The translations under genes and the position numbers were made by a program. A DNA stretch of 64,000 nucleotides. Source: Ferrimonas futtsuensis DSM 18154 (lineage in GTDB: Bacteria; Pseudomonadota; Gammaproteobacteria; Enterobacterales; Shewanellaceae). This document shows positions 19,704 through 29,003 of the stretch, piece by piece. Numbering within the stretch: position 1 is the stretch's first letter; each line of letters opens with the position of its first letter. Under the pieces are notes generated by a model. That model worked only from the letters and a program-made list of their open reading frames with translations. It did no database searches and was not told the origin of the DNA. The stretch is taken from contig NZ_AUGL01000021.1 in assembly GCF_000422645.1 (NCBI RefSeq), positions 1 through 64,000 on the forward strand, in the 5' to 3' direction.

Positions 19704-20591
19704 ATGAAGTCGCTTCAGGATCTGCACCTGTTTATCCACACCGCTCGCCTTGGCTCTTTGTCCGCCTGCGCCCGGCAGATGGATCTAACGCCGGCGGCGG
19801 TCAGCGCCGCCATCAAGCGGCTGGAAGCCGAATTGGGGTATCGGCTGTTCATCCGCTCCACCCGAAGCATTCGGCTGACACCGGAGGGGGAGCGGTTTCT
19901 CGAAGGGGCCAGTGAAGGGATCAGCCTGATCGAGCAGGCGGCCAGACCCAAAGCCGAAGGTGACAGCGGTTACAGTGGCACCTTGCAGCTGTCAGTCCCC
20001 TCTGCCCTAGGTCGAGAGCGGCTGCTGGCGGTGATCGATCGCTTCATGGAGGCGCATCCCGGTCTGGAGCTGAACCTGTCCCTGACCGACAGGCTCAGTG
20101 ATGGTTTCAGTCAGCCGGTGGATCTGGCCCTGCGCTACGGCGCCTCGGCAGCCAGTGGCCTTATTGCCTTGCCTCTGGTGCCCGACAACCGACGTATTCT
20201 GGTGGCCTCGCCGGAGTATCTGGAACGCTTCGGCGAGCCGGAGACGCCGGAAGCCCTGGTGGAGCACCAGTGCCTCTGTTTTGTGTTGGGGGAGCGGCAA
20301 TATGATCTGTGGCGTTTCTGGGTAGAGGGTCGGTTGCATCAGGTGCGGGTGTCCGGGCGCCGGCGGGGCGATGACGGTGCCCTGGTGCAGCAATGGGCCA
20401 GGGAGGGCAGGGGCATCGCCTATAAATCCAGGTTGGACCTGCAGCCGGATCTGGCCTGCGGCGCTCTGGTGCAACTGGCTCAGCACTGGTTGGGTGAGCC
20501 TGCCCCGCTTAGCCTGCTGGTAACCGACAGACAGAGCCTGAACCCGGCGGTGAGGGATCTGCATCAGCAGATAAAACAGGCGCTCTGCTAA
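19704..20591 (+). CDS. LysR-family transcriptional regulator
   Basis: About 295 residues. The N-terminal helix-turn-helix is clear (LHLFIHTARLGSLSACARQM, then LTPAAVSAAIKRLEAELGYRLF), followed by a substrate-binding domain. The ATG at 19704 is used; a TTG two codons earlier is in frame. It is divergent from the quinone-oxidoreductase-like gene across a 110-base gap, the classic LysR arrangement with its target. This LysR/oxidoreductase pair is common in gammaproteobacteria; the inducer is unknown. Confidence 0.88.
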   Translation: MKSLQDLHLFIHTARLGSLSACARQMDLTPAAVSAAIKRLEAELGYRLFIRSTRSIRLTPEGERFLEGASEGISLIEQAARPKAEGDSGYSGTLQLSVPSALGRERLLAVIDRFMEAHPGLELNLSLTDRLSDGFSQPVDLALRYGASAASGLIALPLVPDNRRILVASPEYLERFGEPETPEALVEHQCLCFVLGERQYDLWRFWVEGRLHQVRVSGRRRGDDGALVQQWAREGRGIAYKSRLDLQPDLACGALVQLAQHWLGEPAPLSLLVTDRQSLNPAVRDLHQQIKQALC

Positions 20592-20698
20592 GGGGATCTC
20601 ATCTGCAGGGCTATCGGTCAAACCCTTTGCGTTCCTCTCAATGGCGCTTCAGGCACACCACCCTGACACCCGGCCAGCCGATGACCCAAGCCTTTTCG

Positions 20699-21655
20699 CT
20701 ATTCGGTGGTGTCATCCTGCGGCGGTTGCGCGCCGGCGGAGGGGACACAGGCGATGTCACCGCCCATGGGGCTGCTGGCACGAATCAGCTCGGCGAAGCG
20801 CTTCCCCGCCGGCCCGAGGTTGTCCTCGTCCGGGATGATCAGGTTAATGGGGATCAAGTGCTTATACACGGTGGACTGAAGCTCCACCAGATCCCCCTGC
20901 TCCAGATAGGGCCTGGCTTCATGCTCTGGTATCCAGCAGAAACCCACGCCTCGTCGGAGTATGTCGATGGCGTCACGAAACAGGCTGACGGTCCAGCGCT
21001 CTTTGGCCCTGAGCCAGCCGATGTCCTTGTCCGGATCCGCCGCCAGGGGGCCGGTATCGCGGATCACGATCTGCAGCTCCTGCTCCAGCCGGGCGGGCTC
21101 CACCATGCTCTCCCGGGTCAGGGAGTGGTTGGGGTGGCAGCACAGCACCATGCGGATCATCGCCAGGGGCACGCCCAGGTGGCCCGGAGGAACATGGCCG
21201 GAGATCGCCAGATCCACTCGCCTGTTGGTAATGGCGTCGGTAGAGCCGCTGATGATGTTGTCGATCACCGTGACCCGGGTGCCGCGACTCTCAGGGTAGA
21301 AGCGGGAGAGGGCATCAAACAGATAGCTTGACGGGTAGATCGCTTCCCGGGAGATCAGCAATTCGTGCTCCCAACCCTGCTCCATGTTGGCGGCCAACTG
21401 TTCCAGCTGCTCAATTTGCTGGGTCAGTTGCCGCGAACGCCTGAGCAGCACCTTGCCCTCGTCGGTCAGCTCCGCCTTACGTCCTTTTACCTCCAGCAGC
21501 TGAACGCCGAGCTGGGTTTGCAGCTTGGCGACCGCATGGTTGAGTGAACTCTGGCTTTTGTTGAGCGCTTCCGCAGCGTGGGCGTAACCACCGCAGTCGA
21601 CCACAGCCTGCAGAATCCGCCATTGCTCCAGTGTGGAGTGGGGTCGGTACATCAT
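20699..21655 (-). CDS. LysR-family transcriptional regulator
   Basis: 318 residues. The winged helix lies at residues 8-67 (TLEQWRILQAVVDCGGYAHAA, then LNKSQSSLNHAVAKLQTQLG), followed by a type 2 periplasmic-binding-like effector domain. It is divergent from an AzoR-type NADH:quinone/azo reductase gene across 104 bases and is convergent with the previous LysR gene. Likely regulates the reductase in response to electrophilic or quinone stress; this is inferred only from gene order. Confidence 0.87.
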   Translation of the reverse strand: MMYRPHSTLEQWRILQAVVDCGGYAHAAEALNKSQSSLNHAVAKLQTQLGVQLLEVKGRKAELTDEGKVLLRRSRQLTQQIEQLEQLAANMEQGWEHELLISREAIYPSSYLFDALSRFYPESRGTRVTVIDNIISGSTDAITNRRVDLAISGHVPPGHLGVPLAMIRMVLCCHPNHSLTRESMVEPARLEQELQIVIRDTGPLAADPDKDIGWLRAKERWTVSLFRDAIDILRRGVGFCWIPEHEARPYLEQGDLVELQSTVYKHLIPINLIIPDEDNLGPAGKRFAELIRASSPMGGDIACVPSAGAQPPQDDTTE

Positions 21656-21759
21656 TCGATTCCTTAGAATGGTTTAGCCGATATTATGCAGTTTTATTTC
21701 CATTCTGTGCAATTAATATTGAGGCCAATGACAACGAACTGATTCCAAAGGACACCGAA

Positions 21760-22359
21760 ATGAAAACTCTGTTGATTGTTGATGCCAGCCCAAACAACCA
21801 AGGCTCCAACACCCGTGGGCTGACCGCCGCGTACGCCGAGAAATGGCAGAGCGCCAACCCTGAAGGCCGGGTGATCTTGCGAGATGTTTCTGCCGATGCG
21901 GTCCGTCCTCTGAGCCAGGCGACCATTGGTGCATTCTACACGCCCGAAGAGCAGCGCAGCGATGAGCAGAAGGCCCTGGTGGCCCAGTCTGACGAGCTGG
22001 TGGATGAGCTGTTTGCCGCCGACGAGGTGGTCCTGGGCTCCCCCATGCACAACTTCTCCGTCAGCGGTGGCATGAAGGCATGGATCGATCAGATCTGCCG
22101 GGTAGGACGCACCTTCAACTACACCGAAGAGGGCCCCAAGGGCGCACTGGGTGGACGTAAAGCGGTGATCGTCGCGTCCAGCGGCGGCGACTACAGCGAG
22201 GGGACCCCTATGGCAGCCCTGAACCACAATGACACCTACCTGCAAACCGTACTGGGCTTTGTCGGTATCACCGATGTGCAGGTGATCAGTGCCGCCGGTG
22301 TGGCCATGAACGATCAGGCCGTGGCGCAGGCCAAGGCAAAACTGCTGGAACTGGCCTAA
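21760..22359 (+). CDS. azoR: FMN-dependent NADH-azoreductase
   Basis: Flavodoxin-fold reductase of 199 residues. Features of AzoR are the N-terminal phosphate-binding LIVDASPNNQGSNTR, the YTPEEQRSDEQ segment, and the FMN isoalloxazine contacts in LGSPMHNFSVSGGMKAWIDQICRVGRTF (split here into SPMHNF and GRTFNYTEEGPKG). It reduces quinones and azo compounds by two-electron transfer. The ATG at 21760 follows AAAGGA; the longer frame starting at 21631 runs into the LysR promoter region and is not credible. Confidence 0.9.
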   Translation: MKTLLIVDASPNNQGSNTRGLTAAYAEKWQSANPEGRVILRDVSADAVRPLSQATIGAFYTPEEQRSDEQKALVAQSDELVDELFAADEVVLGSPMHNFSVSGGMKAWIDQICRVGRTFNYTEEGPKGALGGRKAVIVASSGGDYSEGTPMAALNHNDTYLQTVLGFVGITDVQVISAAGVAMNDQAVAQAKAKLLELA

Positions 22360-23816
22360 TGTCCTGATTGGGTAAGGCGCGCCAGGGAGGGCGAATACCC
22401 TTGATGATTGCTGTTAACGAAGATCTCCTCCCATAACTGGGGTCCGGAGATGCGACCAGACCGCCATAGATCCACGAGATCCATGGCGGTTTTTTTTGCC
22501 AGCAGATTGCCGTAGAGCAGCGGTCCCTGCTCGACCAGCTTGGGGTAAGCACTCAAGGGGCGCCAGCCTGTCGGGGCGTCGACACCATAATAGTGGCGGA
22601 ACAGCCGTTGCTGCTGCCTGATCAGCTCTGCAGGATGGTGTAAAGACTGATGCCAGAAGGTCAGCGACAACCTGGCCCGCAGCAGCTCTCCGGGCCCAAA
22701 GCCCAGTGGTTCCACCTCCGGCCCCTGCTCAAGCTGGCCAGTAAACCCGGGGTCGGCGCCCAGGGCCAGGCCAATGGCTCGGGGCAGGCTGAGCAGATCC
22801 GGTTCCTGCTGTTCGCCCAAGTAATGGGTCAGGTGATGACCGGCAAGGTGATAGAAGGCGCTGGTGATGCTGCCCGCAAGTTCAGACAGGTGCTCTCCGC
22901 GCCAGCGCTCTTTCTGGCGGTAGTGGATGCGGCCCATGCCCGGGAAGTGGCCCACCAGGTTTCGCTGCAGCCCTTGGTAGGCATTGCGATCCGCCGGTGC
23001 CAGGGAGAGGGTTCCCAGAAATCGCCGTCCATCCCAAAGCTGCCATTGGTCCGCCGCTATGGGCGCCAGCTCCAGGCCGAACAGCCGGGCCAGCTGTTCC
23101 AGGGTGGTCAGCGCCAGTTGATGGGCGTCGACATAACTGTACCTTGGGGTGTTGGGCCTCTTCCAGGGCAGCTTGGCCGAGTCGGCGGTCAGGCCGCGAA
23201 GGAATTGGTCCACCTGCTGATAATTGCCCAGATAGGCACCGTCCAGTTTCCACGCCAGAGCGTTGTCATAGCCGCGCTCTCTGGCCTGATGGTGGGACAG
23301 GGCGAGGATGGTGCCCAGGTGCTGGTCAGCCTGTGTGCCTCCGCGGTTTTGCCAGGCCAGCCACACGGAGCGGGCGCAGCCTGTGTCCGCCGCCTGAAAC
23401 AGATAGCGTCCGACCGAGCGCTTAGACAGGGCCAGGGTTCGCGCCTGATCCGCCTGGACATCCTGACGCAGACAGGCCTCTCGATTGATCTGTATGGTGC
23501 GGCGGTTGTCCTGAGTCATCGCCAGATAGGCGGCTTCGGCGGAGATCAGTGACAGCGGTCGCGCCACCTGACCGCTGTATCGGGCCAGGGCCCGGCTGAC
23601 CTTGTGGTGACAGTTGGCCAACTGCTCGCCGGGGTAGGGGATGGCCCTCAGCTGGTCCTGCAACTGCACCAGTTGCGCCTTGTAGCGACCGAGGGAGAGG
23701 GGGCTGGCCTCCTCGGGCGGGGTCAGCAGCTGTTCGCAGAGTTCGAGGGTCTGACCCTGGGCATGAGTGCCGACCAGGGCCAGAATCAGCAGACCGTCAG
23801 GCCATCTGAGTGTCAC
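22356..23816 (-). CDS. Exported M3-peptidase-like protein lacking the zinc-binding glutamates
   Basis: 486 residues with an N-terminal signal peptide (LLILALVGTHAQGQ, about residues 9-22). The middle and C-terminal parts follow the M3 oligopeptidase pattern: LARLFGLELAPI with a following strand WQLWDGRRFLGTL (residues 243-270), then FYHLAGHHLTHYL (321-333) and LLSLPRAIGLAL (341-352). In active M3 peptidases these last two are HEFGH and VELPSQ-type motifs; here the catalytic Glu is Leu324 and the third zinc ligand Glu is Ser343, while both His remain. It is therefore probably catalytically dead. It ends an operon with ATP-grasp, transglutaminase-like and retropepsin-like genes, overlapping the first by 20 bases. 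Confidence 0.65.
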   Translation of the reverse strand: MTLRWPDGLLILALVGTHAQGQTLELCEQLLTPPEEASPLSLGRYKAQLVQLQDQLRAIPYPGEQLANCHHKVSRALARYSGQVARPLSLISAEAAYLAMTQDNRRTIQINREACLRQDVQADQARTLALSKRSVGRYLFQAADTGCARSVWLAWQNRGGTQADQHLGTILALSHHQARERGYDNALAWKLDGAYLGNYQQVDQFLRGLTADSAKLPWKRPNTPRYSYVDAHQLALTTLEQLARLFGLELAPIAADQWQLWDGRRFLGTLSLAPADRNAYQGLQRNLVGHFPGMGRIHYRQKERWRGEHLSELAGSITSAFYHLAGHHLTHYLGEQQEPDLLSLPRAIGLALGADPGFTGQLEQGPEVEPLGFGPGELLRARLSLTFWHQSLHHPAELIRQQQRLFRHYYGVDAPTGWRPLSAYPKLVEQGPLLYGNLLAKKTAMDLVDLWRSGRISGPQLWEEIFVNSNHQGYSPSLARLTQSGH

Positions 23817-24756
23817 GGCCGAACCACTCCTTGGAACGTGCGACCCGGGTCTGCACGTCTACCGGGTGGGCGGGAAGCGCTTCCACCTGGCGCAGCCTGG
23901 GCAGTAGGCCTTCGCCATTGGCAATCTGAATCGCCAGGCCGGGACGGGCGTTGAGCTCCAGCAGCAAAGGGCCACGCTCGGTATCCAGCACCATATCCGT
24001 TCCCAGGTAACCCAGCCCGGACATCTCATAACAGCCTGCTGCCAGGGTCATCAGGCGATCCCAGTGGGGCACCTGCATCATCGACAGATCCTTATTGGTG
24101 TCCGGGTGATGGGTGACCGGCTCGTCGAACTGTACCGCACGCAGGGCGCGCCCGGTGGCGATGTCGATGCCTACCCCAACGGCTCCCTGGTGCAGGTTGG
24201 CCTTACCATCGGAGGCGGCGGTAGAGAGGCGCAGCATCCCCATCACCGGATAGCCCTTGAACACGATCAGGCGGATATCGGGCACCCCTTCGAAGGAGTA
24301 GCCGTCGAAGACGGGATCGAACTGAATCAGGGCTTCGATCACCGCCACGTCATTTTTGCCGCCGAGACTGAACAGCCCGGCCAGGATATTGGAGACGTGA
24401 CGCTCCATCTCCGGCAGGGTGACTTCGCTGCCTGAAGGTTTAAAGAAGCGGCCGTCGGCGACCTTGGTGATCACCAGGATCCCTTTGCCGCCCGAGCCCT
24501 GGGCAGGCTTGATGCAGAAGCCGCCGAAGCCACGGATGCGGTTGGTCAGTTCGGCCACTTCATGCTGCTGGCCAATCACAGAGATGAGATCGGGGATGGC
24601 AATATTCCCCTTGAGGGCGATCTGCTTGGTCTTCAGCTTGTCATCCACCAGCTTGTACAGTGAACGGGGATTGTAACGGCCGATGTAGGAGATGTTCCTC
24701 TGGTTCATCCCCATGATCCCCTTGGATTTGAGTTTGGAGGGGTGACAGAACAGCAT
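23797..24756 (-). CDS. Alpha-L-glutamate ligase-like protein (RimK-type ATP-grasp)
   Basis: ATP-grasp protein of 319 residues belonging to the RimK-like family that is paired with 7TM transglutaminase genes. Seen: the N-terminal RNISYIGRYNPRSLYKLVDDK, the ATP loop KPAQGSGGKGILVI, and the metal-binding end DMVLDTERGPLLLELNARPGLAIQ with Glu and Asn ligands. ATP-grasp enzymes of this type form amide bonds, and RimK relatives add glutamate to a protein or peptide. The start overlaps the transglutaminase-like stop by one base (TGATG). Its acceptor substrate is unknown. Confidence 0.88.
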   Translation of the reverse strand: MLFCHPSKLKSKGIMGMNQRNISYIGRYNPRSLYKLVDDKLKTKQIALKGNIAIPDLISVIGQQHEVAELTNRIRGFGGFCIKPAQGSGGKGILVITKVADGRFFKPSGSEVTLPEMERHVSNILAGLFSLGGKNDVAVIEALIQFDPVFDGYSFEGVPDIRLIVFKGYPVMGMLRLSTAASDGKANLHQGAVGVGIDIATGRALRAVQFDEPVTHHPDTNKDLSMMQVPHWDRLMTLAAGCYEMSGLGYLGTDMVLDTERGPLLLELNARPGLAIQIANGEGLLPRLRQVEALPAHPVDVQTRVARSKEWFGRDTQMA

Positions 24757-26270
24757 CAGCTATCTCCCGCCAGAGGCCTGAAACGGCGCAGTTCAAGCAG
24801 TCGATAACCTGTGTATTGACCCAGCATCAGCACCAGAGCCAGGATCACCAGGTGCACCCCAAGGAAGTTGAACACCCAGTGCTGAACCAGGGGGTTGACC
24901 ATACACAGGTAGGTGATCACCGCCACCAACAGGCTGCCGCCACCTTGAACCGCCACCTCCTTCGGACCCTCCTCCTCCCAGAGGATGGACATGCGCTCGA
25001 TGGTCCAGGCCAGGATGATCATCGGGAAGAAGGTGATGGTCAGGCCCTCGGTCAGCCCCAGATTGTAGGCCAACAGGGTAAAGGCGGTGATGATCCCCAG
25101 TACGGTGATCACCACCGCGCTGATTCTCGAGATCAGCAACAGGTTGAGATTGGACAGATAGCCGCGGATGTAGAGGCCCACGGCCACAATCAGCAGGAAG
25201 CCCACCAGGCCGGTCAGCAGGGTGGTCTGGATGAAGGCCAGGGCGATCAGCACCGGCATGAAGGTGCCTGAGGTCTTGAGGCCGACAATCACCCGCAGGA
25301 ACACCACCACCAGTACACCGATGGGCACCAGCAGCAGGCCACGGATCAGGCTTTGCTCCTCCAGAGGGAGGGAGTAGAGGGAGAAGGACGCCAGGCCCTT
25401 GGCGGTCATCATATCCACCGCGGTAGCCAGGGCAGGGCGGGTGTCCTTGATGATGGAGAAGGTCACCCTGGAATCGGTGGCCCCGGTGATGTCCAGCACC
25501 GAGGCACTGGCGCGCTGCCACAGCAGCATATTGTCGGGTCGCCCACTCTGGCCCGTCGCCGGGTCAAACAGGTGCCACTGATCGTTGTCATAGACCTCGA
25601 CCACGGAGACCAGATTCTGACGGCGACGACCGTCCTCCAGCATCAGCGCGTGACTGACCCGGGCTGGAATGGCGGCGGCGCGCATCAGCTGCACCATCAG
25701 TTCGGCGGGCTGATAATGGCCCAGCAGCAGTTCGACGTTCTGCCCCTGTTCCTTGTCGAAGATCATCTTCGCCACCTGTTGGGCGTAGGAGAGATTGCCG
25801 GCGCTGCGATCCCAGGCGAGATCCACCAGAGTCTGGGCGGCGGTGTCCACCCCTTCCGCCCACACCACCGGCTCAGGGGCGGTGGGTTCGTTGGCCTCTA
25901 GCAGGGTGGCGCCAGCCTTTTGCACCAGGTTGGCGGTGAAGTAGAGCTCCTGGGCACCGGCGGCTTCCCGCTTGGTCCACACCGCCTTGCGGGCGCCGTC
26001 CTGGCGGGCCAGAGTCAGGCCATAACCCGGTGAGGCGGCGCTCTCGGACAGAGTGGCGAAGCCGGGGTCTTCTGGCAGGGTCAGGGCGGCTTCAATGGGT
26101 TGTCCCTGGGCCTGGAAGGTAACCCTGGCCTCGACGGTCCAGTTGACGGTTTGGCTGCCGGGAACCAGGGGAATGCCGTCGACGCTATGACGGTAGACGG
26201 CGGAGCCGATGCCAATACTCAGCAATACAGCAATGAGAAAGTAGAAGGCTTTTTTCGACGCCATGATCAC
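24756..26270 (-). CDS. Inactive transglutaminase fused to seven transmembrane helices
   Basis: 504 residues. A membrane anchor at residues about 5-25 precedes a periplasmic transglutaminase-like domain (AQTLVDLAWDRSAG, then AIPARVSHALMLEDGRRRQN), in which the catalytic Cys of true transglutaminases is not seen. The C-terminal half (about 305-500) holds a seven-helix membrane domain (LLLVPIGVLVVVFLRVIVG, TTLLTGLVGFLLIVAVGLYI, and so on). The family is consistently encoded with a RimK-like ligase and a retropepsin-like protein, as here. It could bind a peptide in the periplasm and signal or transport. It overlaps both neighbours by one to four bases. Confidence 0.87.
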   Translation of the reverse strand: MIMASKKAFYFLIAVLLSIGIGSAVYRHSVDGIPLVPGSQTVNWTVEARVTFQAQGQPIEAALTLPEDPGFATLSESAASPGYGLTLARQDGARKAVWTKREAAGAQELYFTANLVQKAGATLLEANEPTAPEPVVWAEGVDTAAQTLVDLAWDRSAGNLSYAQQVAKMIFDKEQGQNVELLLGHYQPAELMVQLMRAAAIPARVSHALMLEDGRRRQNLVSVVEVYDNDQWHLFDPATGQSGRPDNMLLWQRASASVLDITGATDSRVTFSIIKDTRPALATAVDMMTAKGLASFSLYSLPLEEQSLIRGLLLVPIGVLVVVFLRVIVGLKTSGTFMPVLIALAFIQTTLLTGLVGFLLIVAVGLYIRGYLSNLNLLLISRISAVVITVLGIITAFTLLAYNLGLTEGLTITFFPMIILAWTIERMSILWEEEGPKEVAVQGGGSLLVAVITYLCMVNPLVQHWVFNFLGVHLVILALVLMLGQYTGYRLLELRRFRPLAGDS

Positions 26271-27010
26271 TTGGTTCCTTTGGGTTCAGAGGGGGCTTGC
26301 ACGTGTTTACGGCTGACGTCCACCACTGCGATGTCCTTGATGAACTTGCGCCCCAGCAGCAGAGGATAATCCAGGTGGCTGCGGTCATTGAGGTTGAGTT
26401 CGGTTTCTGCCACATAGTTGCCCAGTTTGAGGCGGGCCAGGATCACCGGACGATCCTGCATGCCGTCGGCGGCGCCTTTTTTGATCTGAGCGATGCGCAC
26501 CACCCTGGCTTCGACGGTCTTGGCTCCCGCCTTGTCGCCTTCGCGGTTGGAGACGTCGAACCGCACCCACTGTTTGCCATCACGTTCGAACAGGGTGATG
26601 TTCTGGGCATCGATGGAGGAGGACTCGGCGCCGGTATCGACCCGAGTCTCGAACGCCATGCCACTCTCCTGAACGAAGACCCGCTCCACTTCACCCAGAA
26701 CCATCTTGTCTCCGATGGGAGAGGCAGGATTCACCTTGGGGCACTCCACCTTGGCAGGGCGAGGCTTGTTGCGAAGGCCCTGAACCTGTCCTTGAAGCTC
26801 TTCAACCTGAGCAGAGAGCGTGGTGATCGCCTGAGTCTGATCCTCGTAACCCAAGCACTGCTGCTCCAGGGCGGCGGTCAGAGCCTGAGTCTGGTTGTTC
26901 AGCAGCTGCTCCACATCGGGGCCTGGGGTCTGGGGCTGGCCCTGAAGGTTGGCACAACCGGCCATCAGCGACAGAGTCGCAATGGCCACTGCAGATCGGA
27001 TCATCTTCAT
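26267..27010 (-). CDS. Retropepsin-like (ATP-dependent zinc protease/RimB family) lipoprotein
   Basis: 247 residues. A lipoprotein signal ends at LMAGC (Cys19). Residues about 35-80 are a coiled-coil-like stretch rich in Gln. The C-terminal half is the domain long called ATP-dependent zinc protease, now regarded as retropepsin-like: the aspartic protease signature RVDTGAESSSID is at 123-134 and LLLGRKFI closes the fold. Related cytosolic proteins (RimB) work with RimK. Here the lipobox places the enzyme in the envelope. It is the first gene of the cassette, 36 bases after cmoB, and overlaps the transglutaminase-like gene by four bases. Confidence 0.85.
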   Translation of the reverse strand: MKMIRSAVAIATLSLMAGCANLQGQPQTPGPDVEQLLNNQTQALTAALEQQCLGYEDQTQAITTLSAQVEELQGQVQGLRNKPRPAKVECPKVNPASPIGDKMVLGEVERVFVQESGMAFETRVDTGAESSSIDAQNITLFERDGKQWVRFDVSNREGDKAGAKTVEARVVRIAQIKKGAADGMQDRPVILARLKLGNYVAETELNLNDRSHLDYPLLLGRKFIKDIAVVDVSRKHVQAPSEPKGTK

Positions 27011-27046
27011 CTGTTTTCCTTAGCCTTGGAAAGGTCGAACTTTGGG

Positions 27047-28015
27047 TTATTTGGTGGCAACCAGTATGGCGCGTCTTGGCGCAGGGTGCCCCTCCACTGT
27101 CTGGGTGGGGTCCGCTGGATCGAGATAGTCTTCCAGTGACTGATGGGTCATCCACTCGGTGCGCCGTTGTTCACCTAGCTCGGTGTCGCTTTCGTCCACG
27201 ATGCGTACATCTCTAAAATCGCACTTTTCCAGCCATAATTTCAAGGCCTTGGAGGAGGGGATAAACCAACAGTTGTTCATTTTGCCGTAGCGGCCGGGGG
27301 GCACCAGGACGGTATTCTCGTCACCCTCTACGACCAGGGTTTCCAAAATGAGTTCCCCGCCTTTATTCAATTGGTTACGCAGTTGAATCAGGTGATCAAT
27401 GGGGGAGGTGCGGTGATAGAGCACCCCCATGGAGAACACGGTGTCGAAGGCGCGCAGAGGCGGAAGCTGCTGAATGCCCAGGGGCAGCAGGTGAATGCTG
27501 TTCGGATCCCCGGCGATGCGCTTGACCGCAGAGAACTGCGCCAGGAACAGGTCCGAAGGATCAATGCCCACCACCAGCTCCGCGTCCTCACCCAGCATGC
27601 GCCACATGTGGTAGCCGCTGCCGCAGCCCACATCCAGTACGGTGCGCCCCTTGAGCGGGCTGATGTGGGGCAGCAGGCGATCCCACTTCCAGTCACTGCG
27701 CCACTCGGTGTCGATGTGGATGCCGTGCAGGTGGTAGGGGCCCTTGCGCCAGGGATGGAGGAACTTGAGCAGGTTGCCCATCTTGGCTTTCAGTCCCTCA
27801 TCCAGCTGGTCGCCACTGCCGAACCTCACCTGGGTGTTGATGTCACTGACGTCCAGCTCGATGCTGGGCATCTTGGCCACGACTTTTTCCCACTTCGGAA
27901 AATCGCCGTGGGCGTGCAGCTTGCGCCACTGGCTCAGTTGAGAAGGACAGGACTCCAGCCAGTGGCTGAGTTTGGAGTCGGCGATGCGCTGATAAAACTG
28001 TTTGAACTCGATCAT
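27047..28015 (-). CDS. cmoB: tRNA U34 carboxymethyltransferase CmoB
   Basis: 322-residue enzyme that uses carboxy-SAM to convert 5-hydroxyuridine-34 to 5-carboxymethoxyuridine in tRNA. Recognised from [23 protein letters not shown] region (split motifs GPYHLHG and [10 protein letters not shown]), the SAM-type loop [17 protein letters not shown], and [13 protein letters not shown]. It overlaps cmoA by four bases (ATGA), so the two are co-translated, the standard arrangement. Confidence 0.95.
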   Translation of the reverse strand: MIEFKQFYQRIADSKLSHWLESCPSQLSQWRKLHAHGDFPKWEKVVAKMPSIELDVSDINTQVRFGSGDQLDEGLKAKMGNLLKFLHPWRKGPYHLHGIHIDTEWRSDWKWDRLLPHISPLKGRTVLDVGCGSGYHMWRMLGEDAELVVGIDPSDLFLAQFSAVKRIAGDPNSIHLLPLGIQQLPPLRAFDTVFSMGVLYHRTSPIDHLIQLRNQLNKGGELILETLVVEGDENTVLVPPGRYGKMNNCWFIPSSKALKLWLEKCDFRDVRIVDESDTELGEQRRTEWMTHQSLEDYLDPADPTQTVEGHPAPRRAILVATK

Positions 28016-28740
28016 TTGATGGCCATCAGGGACGCAAAGTTAAGGTGTTGGAACCAGCTGCTGTATTCGCTGAAGCCGGCGTCACTGAAGCGCTGATAGT
28101 GCTGCAGCTTGCTGTCCGGTTTCATGACGTTCTCCAGGGCAGTCCGCTTCTGGCTGATCTCCAGCTCGCTGTAGCCATTGGCCCGCTTGAAGTCCAGGTG
28201 CATCTCATCCAGCAACTGATGAACCCTGTCGCCTTCAAATCGCAGTTTTTCTGACACCACCACCACGCCGCCGGGCACCAGTCCCCGGTAGATCTTCGCC
28301 ATCAGCTCGGCCCTGTCCTGGGGCGGCAGGAACTGCAGGGTGAAGTTAAGCACCACCATGGAGGCGTCTTCAATGTCGATGTCGCGAATGTCGGCGCACA
28401 CCAGCTCCACCGGAGTGGGACTGACAAAGGCATTGAGATGCTCGGCGGCCCGGTTGATCATCGCTTCGGAGTTGTCCACGGCCACCAGGGTGCAGCCGCG
28501 ATCGTCCAACTGACGTCGCATTGAGAGGGTGGCGGCGCCCAGGGAGCACCCCAGATCATAGATGCGGGTGCCGGGCTGGGCCACTCGGGCGCAGAGGTTG
28601 CCGATGCCGTCGACTATGGCGGCGTATCCGGGCACCGAACGCGAGATCATGTCGGGGAAGACCGACGCCACCTGATCGTTAAAACTGAAATCCGGTATAT
28701 TTGGCTGAGGTTTGGCAAAAATTTTGTCGTGATGTGTCAT
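28012..28740 (-). CDS. cmoA: Carboxy-S-adenosyl-L-methionine synthase CmoA
   Basis: 242 residues. CmoA makes carboxy-SAM from SAM and prephenate for CmoB. Motifs: [18 protein letters not shown] at the N-terminus, [16 protein letters not shown] as the SAM loop, and [10 protein letters not shown]. The ATG at 28740 gives the usual size and N-terminus (MTHHDKIF); the frame extends to 28863 but the extra 41 residues do not resemble the family. Confidence 0.94.
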   Translation of the reverse strand: MTHHDKIFAKPQPNIPDFSFNDQVASVFPDMISRSVPGYAAIVDGIGNLCARVAQPGTRIYDLGCSLGAATLSMRRQLDDRGCTLVAVDNSEAMINRAAEHLNAFVSPTPVELVCADIRDIDIEDASMVVLNFTLQFLPPQDRAELMAKIYRGLVPGGVVVVSEKLRFEGDRVHQLLDEMHLDFKRANGYSELEISQKRTALENVMKPDSKLQHYQRFSDAGFSEYSSWFQHLNFASLMAIK

Positions 28741-28890
28741 AGTGACAGGGCTCGTTGGGTATAACCCGCCGATTGTAGTGCCGAGGCCTTTCTGCGGCAA
28801 GTTCAGCGGCTTCGAGGCGGCGGGCTTGTCCAGTTTCTGTTCAGGTGACGCAGAACTGACCAACCGGAGAGGCGCTTCTCGCTGTCAGCC

Positions 28891-28919
28891 TTCTTATGGC
28901 GGCAACTTTTCTTTATAAT
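28891..28919 (+). promoter_or_regulatory. Candidate sigma70 promoter of aspS
   Basis: A consensus TATAAT lies at 28914-28919 with TTCTTA at 28891-28896, spacer 17. It is about 85 bases upstream of aspS in the 263-base divergent gap with cmoA. Confidence 0.6.
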
Positions 28920-29003
28920 CCCGGTTTTGCCGAATCAACCTTGTGACGGCCTGCCCCAGAGGCAAAGGCGCCGCACAACCAGCAACTTAGATAGGATCTG
29001 TCG

